64,000 nt of DNA from Denitratimonas sp037478135 (GTDB lineage: Bacteria > Pseudomonadota > Gammaproteobacteria > Xanthomonadales > Xanthomonadaceae): NCBI RefSeq assembly GCF_037478135.1, contig NZ_JBBHDV010000004.1, positions 124,001 to 188,000 of the forward strand, given 5' to 3'. A model generated the notes under the pieces. The model did no database searches, was not told the DNA's origin, and was given only the letters and a program-made list of their open reading frames with translations. Shown one piece after another: positions 53,391 to 62,001 of the stretch (positions within the stretch are counted from its first letter, which is position 1; every line of letters begins with the position of its first letter). The position numbers were made by a program, and so were the translations under genes.

Positions 53391-54259
53391 GCGGTGGATT
53401 CTACGCCGATGTCGCAACACGACGGTTGACCCGGATCAAGCCGCTCTTTGGCCAGACAGTAGTGCTGTTGCCGGCCGGTAACTGCGATCAGTGACGGAAG
53501 GAGAAGTACGCGGTAGGGCGCACACGGACGGCTCGAACCTTGATAGCTGCGCCATCTGCACCCCCACAAATTTGACATAATATACATTATGACTAGTCAT
53601 GAGCATGCACCACACACCCACGAACACTGCATCCCGGCAACACCCAAGACCTTCCAGAACATCTGCGGAGATCAAGAACATGAGCACTATCGCACCTTGC
53701 CACGTTGTCGGATGCAAACCCAGCCCTCGCGCGGTGGCTGTTCACGCGCTGCGCGCATATGGAAAGGCGTAACTTGGTGGGCCGTGGATAGGCTGGCGGT
53801 TGACCGGTCGCTGCCTGGTGACGCCCGAGGGGCTGAAGTTGCCGGTGGAACGCGTCAAGGGACTCGCGTGGCGGCAGGATGCGGAAGATCGTCTTGCGCG
53901 TGCCAAGGCACGCAACGCCGCACGCAGCGATGAGAAGCAACTGGTCAAGGTGATCGTGGTGACGTTGACCGAGTTCCGCTGCGAGCGATTCGGCGCCGCC
54001 CGACGATCAGGATCGCGTCAGTTGCTGGTGCTGTGTTCTATCGCCTTGCCGCCGGGGATATCCGAGCCAGGAGCGGCAATCAGCGCCAAGCGGTCGGTAA
54101 TGATCGGCTGTCGAAGAAGGATGGCCAGCGGCGCGGCTCGCCGTTTCGTCAGGGTTGCGCGCCCTGCCCTTGGCCAGGTGGGTCCAGGACGGCATCGACT
54201 GTGGGCGTGCAGTCCGGGAGCTCCGTTCTTCACCCATTACTCGTTCGGCAAGAGACGGA
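53391..54259. other. Relic region; no intact gene recognised
   Basis: About 870 bp. An AT-rich nested palindrome sits at 53576-53600. It is followed by a His-rich frame starting at 53589 (MTSHEHAPHTHEHC) and a second small frame at 53681 (MSTIAPCHVVGCKP...) with GGAG upstream that stops after 30 codons. A longer plus-strand frame (53800-54336) contains a charged helix-like stretch (RLARAKARNAARSDEKQL) with no family I know. I read this as decayed genes, possibly metal-related given the CopL and DUF411 neighbours. Confidence 0.45.
53576..53600. promoter_or_regulatory. AT-rich overlapping palindromes, possible operator
   Basis: CATAAT-ATAC-ATTATG is followed directly by the perfect palindrome ATGACTAGTCAT, sharing bases 53589-53591. 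The region is very AT-rich for this genome. A TTGACA hexamer begins at 53572. A metal-sensing repressor site is plausible but not shown. Confidence 0.4.
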
Positions 54260-55138
54260 TCACTCCCGAAACGCAACAATCGCACCCACGAAGCCAAGGA
54301 GCCCCCGTGCCGGGCACCAGCCATCCACGAGCATAGCATCGGAGAACCCTGCGGTGCGGATGTCATCCAGCAGGCTCCAGCCGAAGGTATGGAAGGCCAA
54401 GCAGCCGTCATCGGACATCGGATCGCCGTGGTATTCCGGCTCCACCAGGTGCTCAATATTGCCGTCAACGATCCGGGCCCGAAGCAGGGATTCGGATGTT
54501 GCTTCCGCAAACGGTACGGTGATGACCAGCCTGCCGCCCGGCTTCAGCACACGATGGAATTCACGCAGCGCGGCGTTGTGGTCCGGGACGTGCTCCAGCA
54601 CATCCATGGTCAGCACACCGTCCTGTGATCCTGAGTCGAATGAAAGCGCGGTGACATCTTCGTGCTGCAGTTCGGCAGCCGGATTGCCGGTCAGATCGCG
54701 CAGATACTGGCGCAGATGCGAGCGTTTAAGGGCGGAATCCGGCAGGAACTCGCTGCCGTGCAAACGCGGCCTGCGTCGCAGCAGTGCAGCATAAACCGGT
54801 GTGGTCTGTTCGGTGAGATACAGCGTCGCGGCGGCATCCACGCCGACGCTTTCAAGCAGTCGTACCGAAAAGCGCACCCTGCTGATCAGTCCGCAACCGC
54901 GACAGGCCAGTTCCTCGCGCCAATTGGGCGTTTCTTCCGGACGGGTGACGGGATTGAACGGCGCCTTTTCCATCCTTCCGCAAACATCGCAATAGATGTC
55001 CAGTTCGTTTTGCGGATGCGTCGCCGCCAAGCCCAGTTCGGTGGCGTGCCGGGTCGCACGTGATTGCCACGGGTCGGAATCGAGGTATTCCTCGAGCGAC
55101 GCAAACCCTTCGAACCCTGCCCCGAGCTTTGCACTCAT
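54260..55138 (-). CDS. SAM-dependent methyltransferase, class I, with zinc-ribbon-like N-domain
   Basis: A 292-residue methyltransferase. The N-terminal part has two Cys-x2-Cys pairs (YCDVCGRM and ACRGCGLISR) that may bind zinc. The methyltransferase domain retains GVLTMDVLEHVPDHNAALREFHRVLKPGGRLVITVPF, split here over about residues 170-210, typical of methyltransferase type 11/12. No substrate can be given; relatives occur in surface polysaccharide clusters. ATG 55138 is used because the longer frame enters the IS flank. Confidence 0.82.
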   Translation of the reverse strand: MSAKLGAGFEGFASLEEYLDSDPWQSRATRHATELGLAATHPQNELDIYCDVCGRMEKAPFNPVTRPEETPNWREELACRGCGLISRVRFSVRLLESVGVDAAATLYLTEQTTPVYAALLRRRPRLHGSEFLPDSALKRSHLRQYLRDLTGNPAAELQHEDVTALSFDSGSQDGVLTMDVLEHVPDHNAALREFHRVLKPGGRLVITVPFAEATSESLLRARIVDGNIEHLVEPEYHGDPMSDDGCLAFHTFGWSLLDDIRTAGFSDAMLVDGWCPARGLLGFVGAIVAFRE

Positions 55139-55293
55139 CGCGTCCTGCTTCCCTGCACTGCACATCAAAAGCCGCGATTGTAGATGCATCCATGCGGGTG
55201 GCGTCACCGGAATGCCGGGATCACCCCCCCCCACTCTGCATGCCTTGCAAACAAAAAGGCCTGGATATATCCAAGCCCTTGGTATTGGTGGTG

Positions 55294-55303
55294 GGGTGGA
55301 ACC
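55294..55303 (+). repeat. Target-site duplication, left (GGGTGGAACC)
   Basis: The same ten bases follow the IS element at 56663-56672. Confidence 0.85.
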
Positions 55304-56662
55304 CAATGCTCCCAACTTAAGCAATTCCCCTCGCTTTCGGGTCGCATATGGGGTATCATGACTTCACTATAACTCATTGAGTTCATTGACAATATGAACT
55401 CAAATACCTGCTCCCGCCGCCATCGTGTCCAGTCTCCGGACATTCCTTGACACATCGGCCTTGGCCGAGCGCGTCCGATTGCATCCAGCGGCCTTCACTC
55501 GCCAGCGAATCCTCACCCTGCCGCGCATCGCCGCCATGATGATCGGGGGCATGCGTGCCAGTGTGCAGGCCGAACTGGATGGCTTGTTCGCCCAGATCCA
55601 CGGCTCTGCCGTGCGCGTGCGGGCCGTCAGCGAGCAGGCTTTCAGCAAAGCCCGACAGGGCTTCTCCGCGCGTCTGTTCGATCAGGTCAATACCCATCTG
55701 TTGCGCCTTGCCGCACCGCTCATTGACGCCCATCGCTGGCACGGCCTGCGGGTGGTCGCTGCCGATGCCAGCCGGATCAGGGTCAGCACCCGGGCCAATG
55801 CCTCGTTGCAGGCCGATCACTGGGCTTTTGCCCTGTTCCTGCCCGGAGCCGAACTGACCCTGCATGCCCGTCTGCATTCGGCCGATGGCGGCGAGCGGCA
55901 GATGCTGTTCGAGGCGCTGGATGAACTGGCTCCCGACCGCGACCTGCTCGTGCTCGATCGCGGCTATCCCGGCAATTGGATGGCCGCCGCTCTGGCCCAG
56001 CGCGGACTGGACTTCTGCATGCGCGTGGACGCCACCGGCTGGAACGTGGTCAAGGACTTCCTGCGCAGCGGCCAGACCGAGGCACACATCACCCTCAAAC
56101 GACCCGCGCCACGCGATGCCGTCGACTACGAACTCCAGCGCACGCCCACCCATGTGCGGCTGATCCGCGACGTCACGCCCGCCGGCAGCGTGCGTATCCT
56201 GATGACCTCGCTGCTGGACACCGAGCGCTATCCTGCGGCGGCCTTTCGGCGCGCTCTACCATCGCCGCTGGCGCGTGGAGGAGGCCTTCAAGCGCATCAA
56301 GCACCGCTTGCACCTGGAGGCCGTCAGCGGCCTGAACTATCTGGCCTTGCAACAGGATTTCGCTGCCAAGGTGGTGGCCGACAATCTCCACATCCTGCTG
56401 ACCGCAGCCAACGACCCCGAGGTCGCCTTGCAGGCCGAACCCGATTCCCGGCCCAATCGCGCCTTTGCCCTGGGCACCCTCAAACCGATTCTGGCCGGCT
56501 GCCTGCTCGCTGTGCGCCAATGTGTCCGTGCACTGGCACAAGCGCTCGACGTCATTGTCGCCACTCGATGCCGGGTACAACCCAACCGCAGTTATCCCAG
56601 GCACCATCGCAGCAAACCGCATGCGCATCGTGCATATCGAGGGGCTTAAGTTGGGAGCATTG
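55304..56662 (+). mobile_element. IS4-family insertion sequence, 1359 bp
   Basis: Ends with perfect 19-bp terminal inverted repeats CAATGCTCCCAACTTAAGC, flanked by a 10-bp direct repeat, which is the size IS4 elements make. It contains one transposase gene with a frameshift. Inserted between the methyltransferase promoter side and epmA. Confidence 0.9.
55425..56649 (+). pseudogene. IS4-family transposase, frameshifted
   Basis: A DDE transposase in two frames. The first (from 55425) carries Asp in RVVAADASRIRV and Asp in LLVLDRGYPGNWMA. The second (to 56649) carries the catalytic Glu in RWRVEEAFKRIKHRL. The frame changes by +1 near TTTCGG (56244-56249), after ERYPAAAF and before GALYHRRWR. 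Either one base was gained, making a pseudogene, or frameshifting is used. Together they give about 408 residues, the normal length. Confidence 0.85.
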
Positions 56663-57122
56663 GGGTGGAACCCTGCACCAAACCTATGTAAATCAGCGCC
56701 TTAGAACCGCTGCGAACTCCTGCGGAAAGGTGCGGAATCCAGCCCCGACTGCCAACAATCCTACCAGTTCTGCCCCGGCCGGGTCACCAACCGAGCGCAT
56801 CAGACAGGACGCCAGTTCGATTCCCAATTTCGGAATTGAACCCGCGTCCGCAATTGATTAAAGCAGCCGCACCGGGCGTGCAATCTTAGGTCTTCGTGCT
56901 TGGCTGGCGGTCTGGAGGTTGGCCGACTTGGAGAGGATTCTCAGCATCGCCTGGTTGTGGGTGTATCAGGGGACGCACCGACCCGCGCCCAAATGAGCAC
57001 CGATCATTTCGGCCGTAACGATGCGGACGACCGGTTCATGGTGGCAGCCGCAAAGCTGGCGTTCGACCCTCACGCTGACCGGAACCACTGAGTGCACCAA
57101 AGCGGCAGGATCAATCTGTTGT
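56663..57122. other. Intergenic region after the IS; target repeat and no gene
   Basis: It begins with the right copy of the 10-bp target duplication (56663-56672). About 450 bp follow without a recognisable gene on either strand. A CAATTTCGGAATTG palindrome-like part and other short repeats are visible, but no tRNA or integrase. Confidence 0.5.
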
Positions 57123-58457
57123 TCAAGCCTGATCAAACGCGAAGGCCAGCACATCGGCGATGCGGTCGGTGCCGACCATCGCCATCAGCAGGCGTTCAAT
57201 TCCCAGCGCTACGCCGGCGCATTCCGGCAGGCCGGTTTCAAGTGCCGCCAGCAGATGACCATCGATCGGCAACTCGCGCTGGCCGCGCGCCAGGCGGCGG
57301 CGGCTGTCGTTCTCGAAACGGGCGCGTTGTTCGGCCGCATCGGTCAGCTCGTGGTAGCCGTTGGCCAGTTCCTTGTCGCCCAGATACAGCTCGAAACGCT
57401 GCGCCACCGCATCCTCGCCCTGCCCGCTGATCCGCGCCAGCGCGCACTGGCTGGGTGGAAAATCGATCACCAGCGTCAGCGCATCGGCCGGGAAATCCGC
57501 TTGCAGCCGGTGGGTCATCAGAAGATCGAGCCAGTCATCGCGGGAAAGATCGTCGGCGAGGATGCCGTGGTCGGCCAGCGGCGCCTTCAGCTGCTCCAGC
57601 GGCGCGGTGAACGGGTCAAAGCCGAACGCGTTCTGGTAGAGGCTGCGATAGGTCCAGCGCACGCGTTGCAGCGGCTGATCCACGAGTGCCATCGCGCGTT
57701 CGACCAGATCGCTGGTTTCTTCCGCCAGTTCATGGTGGTCCCAGCCGATGCGGTACCACTCCAGCATCGTGAATTCGGGATTGTGCCGTCGCCCGGCCTC
57801 GCCATCGCGGAACACCCGTCCCAGCTCGTAGCAATCGCCGACGCCCTGCACCAGCAGGCGTTTCAGGGCGAACTCGGGTGAGGTGCGCATCCAGCGCTCG
57901 CGTGGTGCGGTGTCCGGCAATGGCCCGGAAAAACGGGTGCTGAAACTCTCGATGTTCGGCTCGGTATTGGCTCCGGCTGACAGGATGGGTGTTTCTACTT
58001 CCAGTACTCCGCGTGCGGCCATGAAGCTGCGGATGGTGCTGTAGAGGTTGGCGCGTAGGGTGAGGGAGGAGCGGATGGGGTTGGTGGGTAGAGCTGAGGT
58101 TTGGTCGGGATGAGGGGGTGTCGGGTCTTGCAGTGTCTGCCAGATCGCGGACATCACCTGATCTGTCCGGGCCAGTGCATCGTGATTCCGGAAGCGGATC
58201 ACGCGCAGACCCGCAGCTTCCAGATAGGCGCCTCGATGTTCATCGGAGGCGGCCTGTTCCTGGTGCTGACCACTGTCCAACTCGATCACCAACCCCTTTT
58301 CGGCACAGAAAAAATCCACGATGCAGCCGCCCAGACGGTGCTGCCGCCGGAACTTCACACCCAGCTGGCGGTTGCGAAGCCGGGCCCACAGGCAGGAGTC
58401 GGCGTCGGTGGTGTTCTGGCGCAGCTGCTTCTCGTGTTGGATCGAGTCCCCGGACAT
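57123..58457 (-). CDS. epmA: EF-P lysine aminoacylase EpmA fused to an N-terminal DUF559 domain
   Basis: A 444-residue two-domain protein. Residues 8-110 are a DUF559 domain of the Vsr/restriction-endonuclease-like fold (LRNRQLGVKFRRQHRLGG, then VDFFCAEKGLVIELDSGQH with Asp48, Glu59 and Asp61 as candidate catalytic residues, and LRVIRFRNHDAL). Residues 130-444 are EpmA/GenX/PoxA, a lysyl-tRNA-synthetase paralogue that attaches beta-lysine to elongation factor P (RTSPEFALKRLLVQG, FRDGEAGRRHNPEFTMLEWY, ALGIERLLMAMVG). There is no ATG, GTG or TTG between the domains, so the fusion appears real. The start overlaps the ligA stop by one base. Confidence 0.88.
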   Translation of the reverse strand: MSGDSIQHEKQLRQNTTDADSCLWARLRNRQLGVKFRRQHRLGGCIVDFFCAEKGLVIELDSGQHQEQAASDEHRGAYLEAAGLRVIRFRNHDALARTDQVMSAIWQTLQDPTPPHPDQTSALPTNPIRSSLTLRANLYSTIRSFMAARGVLEVETPILSAGANTEPNIESFSTRFSGPLPDTAPRERWMRTSPEFALKRLLVQGVGDCYELGRVFRDGEAGRRHNPEFTMLEWYRIGWDHHELAEETSDLVERAMALVDQPLQRVRWTYRSLYQNAFGFDPFTAPLEQLKAPLADHGILADDLSRDDWLDLLMTHRLQADFPADALTLVIDFPPSQCALARISGQGEDAVAQRFELYLGDKELANGYHELTDAAEQRARFENDSRRRLARGQRELPIDGHLLAALETGLPECAGVALGIERLLMAMVGTDRIADVLAFAFDQA

Positions 58458-61015
58458 CAGCCCTGCCCTTCAAGGAAAGCGAGCAGTTTTGCTTCGTCCC
58501 AGATGGCGATGCCCAGTTGCTGGGCCTTGGCCAGTTTGGAACCGGCGGCGTCGCCGGCGATGACGATGTCGGTCTTGGCGGAAACGCTGCCGACGGCTTT
58601 GGCGCCGAGGGCTTCGAGTTTGGCTTTGGCTTCGTCGCGGGTCATCGTGCTCAGGGTGCCGGTCAGCACCACGCTCTTGCCGTGCAGCGGTCCGTGGGCG
58701 CGGGTGCTGTGGGCGGGTGCCTGCGCCAGCAGCTTTTGGCGGGCCTGTTCGGCCTTCAGCAGTGCCTGGCGTGCGGCGGGATCGGCCAGATGGGCGGCCA
58801 GGTTTTCCGCGCCGGCGGCCGAAGCCCCGGCGCCGGCCCAATCGCTGGCATTGGCGGCCAGCAGGGCTTCCAGCGTGCCGTAGGCTTCGGCCAGCCGCTG
58901 CGTGCTTTTTTCGCCGAGCTTGTCCACCGGCAGCGTGCCGAGTAGGTGGGCTAGGTCCATGCGCTGGTGCAGTTCGGAAGACGGCGGGTGGCTGTCGGTG
59001 AACACGATGCCGGCTTCCAGCAGTGCATCGACCACGGCGGCGTTGCCCGGTTGTTCGAAGAAGGTCGCGATCGAACGCGCCACTTCGCGGCCGATGTCCG
59101 GCAGCGCCTGCAACAGCATCGCCGGGGTGCTGCGCACGGCGTCGAGCGAGCCAAGCCAGTGCGCCAGCGACTTGGCCGTGGTGTCGCCCAGATGCGGAAT
59201 GCCGAGCGCGAAAAGGAAGCGCGGCAGCGTGGTCTGGCGGCTGGCGTCGATGCCGGCGATCAGGTTTTCCGCCCAGCGCGTGGCGAGATTGCCGCCCGGT
59301 TCGATCCGCAGGTGCTCGCGAAGGAAGCCGGCCTGCCGCCACTGCGCATCATCAGTGGCACCATTGGCCCCGTCATCGGTGAGGGTTTCGAGCATCGCCT
59401 GTGCTTCCTGCGAAATCCGCAAGGCGCCCTTGGACTGGCCCACCGCCAGCAGCAGTTCGGCCGGCGTGGCACTGTCCAGTGCCAGCTTCATCCGGACCAG
59501 GTCGGCGACATCCAGCGCGTAGAGATCGGCAGGGGAATGCACGAAGCCGAACTCGACCAGCGCCTCGGCCTGGCGCTCGCCCAATCCTTCGATATCCATC
59601 GCGCGGCGCGAGGCGAAGTGCCGCACGGCTTCCTTGCGTTGTGCCGGGCAGGTCAGCCCGCCGCTGCAACGCCAGGCCACGGCGCCCTCTTCCTGCACCA
59701 GTTCCGAGGCGCAGACAGGGCATTGAGCCGGCATCCTCCACGGCCTTGCATCGGCCGGGCGGTTTTCGGGAATCACGCGTACGATTTCGGGAATCACATC
59801 GCCGGCCCGTCGCACGATCACGCTGTCGCCCTCGCGCACATCCAGCCGCGCGATCTGGTCGGCGTTGTGCAGCGTGGCGTTGGTGACAGTGACGCCGGCG
59901 ACCTGCACTGGTTCCAACCGTGCCACCGGTGTGGCCGCGCCAGTGCGGCCGATCTGCACTTCGATGGCGCGCAGCACGGTGGCCTGCTCCTGGGCCGGGA
60001 ACTTGTGCGCGATGGCCCAACGCGGTGCACGCGAAACAAAACCCATGGCCTGCTGCTGGGCGTAATCGTCCAGTTTGTAGACCACGCCGTCGATGTCGTA
60101 CGGCAGGGAATCACGTTGCGCGCCGATCTTGCGGTAATAGGCGATCAGGCCGTCGAAACCACGCGCTGTATCGGCTTCCGGTGCGACCGGCAGGCCGAGT
60201 TCGCGCAGTAGTTGCAGCGTTTGCGAATGGCTGGGCGGCAGCTCCAGACCGCGCACTTCGCCGATGCCATAGGCGAAAAACGCCAACGGCCGGCGTCGGG
60301 TGACGGCTGGATCCAGTTGCCTCAAGGAACCGGCGGCGCCGTTGCGCGGGTTCGCCAGCAGTTTCTCGCCCCGCTCCAGCGCGGCGGCGTTCCACTGCTC
60401 GAACGCCTTGCGCGGCATGTAGATTTCGCCGCGCACTTCCAGCACCTTGGGCAATGGACCGGCGCTGTCACGCAGGCGCAGCGGCAGCGGGCGCACCTGG
60501 CGCAGGTTGGCGGTGACATCCTCGCCCACGCTGCCGTCACCGCGGGTCGCGCCCTGGACGAAATGGCCGTGTTCGTAGCGCAGGCTGATCGCCAGCCCGT
60601 CGAGCTTGGGTTCAACCGAAAACAGCGGATCGCGCAAGCCCAGTTCGCGTTCGATGCGGCGTTCGAAATCGGCCACTTCGGCAAAGCGCAGGCGATCGTC
60701 GGCGTCATCGGGCGCGGAAGGATTCTGGAAGGCGTTGTTCAGCGACAGCATCGGCAGTGCGTGCCGGACTTCGGGAAAACCGCCGTCCGGGCGCTGGCCG
60801 ACCGTGCGCGTGGGCGAATCGGGCGTCAGCAGTTCCGGGTGTTGGGTTTCGAGCGCTTCCAGTTCGCGCAGCAGGCGGTCGAACTCGGCGTCCGGAATGT
60901 CCGGGTCGTCGAGCACGTGGTAGCGGTAGTTGGCATCCTCGATGCGGCGGCGCAGCTGCCGGACCTGTGTAGCCGGATCGCTGCTACCGGAAGTGTGGGC
61001 AGTATCGGTGTCCAT
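58457..61015 (-). CDS. ligA: NAD-dependent DNA ligase
   Basis: An 852-residue LigA that seals nicks in DNA during replication and repair. The adenylated lysine is Lys137 in SVEPKLDGLAISL. The OB fold, a zinc finger (CPVCASELV and RCSGGLTCPAQ), helix-hairpin-helix repeats and a C-terminal BRCT domain (GKSVVLTGTLSTMTRDEAK) are in order. It is about 180 residues longer than E. coli LigA, with the extra length mainly between HhH and BRCT, as in related genomes. It follows zipA. Confidence 0.97.
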   Translation of the reverse strand: MDTDTAHTSGSSDPATQVRQLRRRIEDANYRYHVLDDPDIPDAEFDRLLRELEALETQHPELLTPDSPTRTVGQRPDGGFPEVRHALPMLSLNNAFQNPSAPDDADDRLRFAEVADFERRIERELGLRDPLFSVEPKLDGLAISLRYEHGHFVQGATRGDGSVGEDVTANLRQVRPLPLRLRDSAGPLPKVLEVRGEIYMPRKAFEQWNAAALERGEKLLANPRNGAAGSLRQLDPAVTRRRPLAFFAYGIGEVRGLELPPSHSQTLQLLRELGLPVAPEADTARGFDGLIAYYRKIGAQRDSLPYDIDGVVYKLDDYAQQQAMGFVSRAPRWAIAHKFPAQEQATVLRAIEVQIGRTGAATPVARLEPVQVAGVTVTNATLHNADQIARLDVREGDSVIVRRAGDVIPEIVRVIPENRPADARPWRMPAQCPVCASELVQEEGAVAWRCSGGLTCPAQRKEAVRHFASRRAMDIEGLGERQAEALVEFGFVHSPADLYALDVADLVRMKLALDSATPAELLLAVGQSKGALRISQEAQAMLETLTDDGANGATDDAQWRQAGFLREHLRIEPGGNLATRWAENLIAGIDASRQTTLPRFLFALGIPHLGDTTAKSLAHWLGSLDAVRSTPAMLLQALPDIGREVARSIATFFEQPGNAAVVDALLEAGIVFTDSHPPSSELHQRMDLAHLLGTLPVDKLGEKSTQRLAEAYGTLEALLAANASDWAGAGASAAGAENLAAHLADPAARQALLKAEQARQKLLAQAPAHSTRAHGPLHGKSVVLTGTLSTMTRDEAKAKLEALGAKAVGSVSAKTDIVIAGDAAGSKLAKAQQLGIAIWDEAKLLAFLEGQG

Positions 61016-61056
61016 GCCGGCAATTCTACCGGCGCGGGGTCATTCCAGGCGCGGTT

Positions 61057-61848
61057 TCACCAGCGGCGCTGGGCCTGCTTTTCCTGTTCGCGGTCGAAGC
61101 TGCGCAGGTCGTCGCGCAGGTGCGCGATGCGCTGCCGGCCCAAGGTGTTGTGGTCCTCGTCCAGCACCACGGCATCGAGCAGTTCGGCCATGCGCTGGGC
61201 GGTGGGCAGCATGGTTTCCCAGGCATCCAGCGCCGGCAGCGGGCCGGGCAGCGTCATGAAGAAGGCCAGGCCCGGGGTATCGATATCGTGCACATTGCGC
61301 AGGTCGAAATGGCCGGGTTTGACCAGATTGGCAACGCTGAACACCGGTTCGGCCTCGGGTTTGCCGTCGGCAAGACGATGGAAAATGCCCATGTGGCCGT
61401 AGACCAGACCGGCCTTTTCCGCCGCGATGACGATGGCCGCGCCATCCAGCGACTGCCCTTCGCGCGCCGCCACGAACAGCGTGACGATGCGCTGCGGAGC
61501 GTTGTCGCCACGCCGGCCGATGCCGGGATCGCCGACCTGCTCGGCTGCGCGCCCGTCGTCGGCGCGGGCATCATCAGCAGCCGCATTGCTGCCAAGGGTG
61601 CGTTCGATCAGGGCCAGTTCGTCCTGGATCGCGAAATCGGGTTCCGTGCCGTCCAGCCCTTCCGGATCGCCAAGACCGGCGTCTTCGGAGTCGTCGTTCC
61701 AGCGGGGTTCGCGGCGCTGATCATCGCGCGCTGCATCCACGCGTCGGCCCTGGCCGGGCTTGCGCGGGCGGCCGAATACCGCGATGGCGATCAGGACCAG
61801 GATGCCTGCGATTGCAAGCGGGATGCCGATGTCGGGGTTCCAGTTCAT
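61057..61848 (-). CDS. zipA: Cell division protein ZipA
   Basis: A 263-residue ZipA that anchors FtsZ to the membrane. N-terminal membrane segment (IGIPLAIAGILVLIAIAVFG), an acidic low-complexity linker (residues 30-115) and the C-terminal FtsZ-binding domain from about residue 120 (APQRIVTLFVAAREGQSLDG, GLVYGHMGIFHR). Its place between smc and ligA is conserved. ATG 61848 starts the membrane segment. Confidence 0.93.
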   Translation of the reverse strand: MNWNPDIGIPLAIAGILVLIAIAVFGRPRKPGQGRRVDAARDDQRREPRWNDDSEDAGLGDPEGLDGTEPDFAIQDELALIERTLGSNAAADDARADDGRAAEQVGDPGIGRRGDNAPQRIVTLFVAAREGQSLDGAAIVIAAEKAGLVYGHMGIFHRLADGKPEAEPVFSVANLVKPGHFDLRNVHDIDTPGLAFFMTLPGPLPALDAWETMLPTAQRMAELLDAVVLDEDHNTLGRQRIAHLRDDLRSFDREQEKQAQRRW

Positions 61849-62001
61849 GCGGCGATTATAGGGGCAGTGCCGCGCACGGAAAGATGCCGCGTGCGCCGGG
61901 CGCCGCTGCCGGCACGATGGCCCGCCGCAGCGGGCCTGCTGCACACGCAGCACCGGGCGGCAGCGCATATGACCTGCGGCCTGGGCGTGCGGCGCGGGAA
62001 A

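Noticed and set aside
53800..54336. 178-codon plus-strand frame
   Set aside because: No homology recognised, composition shifts along the frame and its end overlaps the methyltransferase gene.
56663..57122. Possible tRNA or attachment site after the IS element
   Set aside because: Some stretches look tRNA-like (TTCGATTCC), but no cloverleaf or CCA end could be built.
58020..58140. Separate start for epmA after the DUF559 part
   Set aside because: No ATG, GTG or TTG in frame between the two domains; only an ATG inside DUF559 is available.
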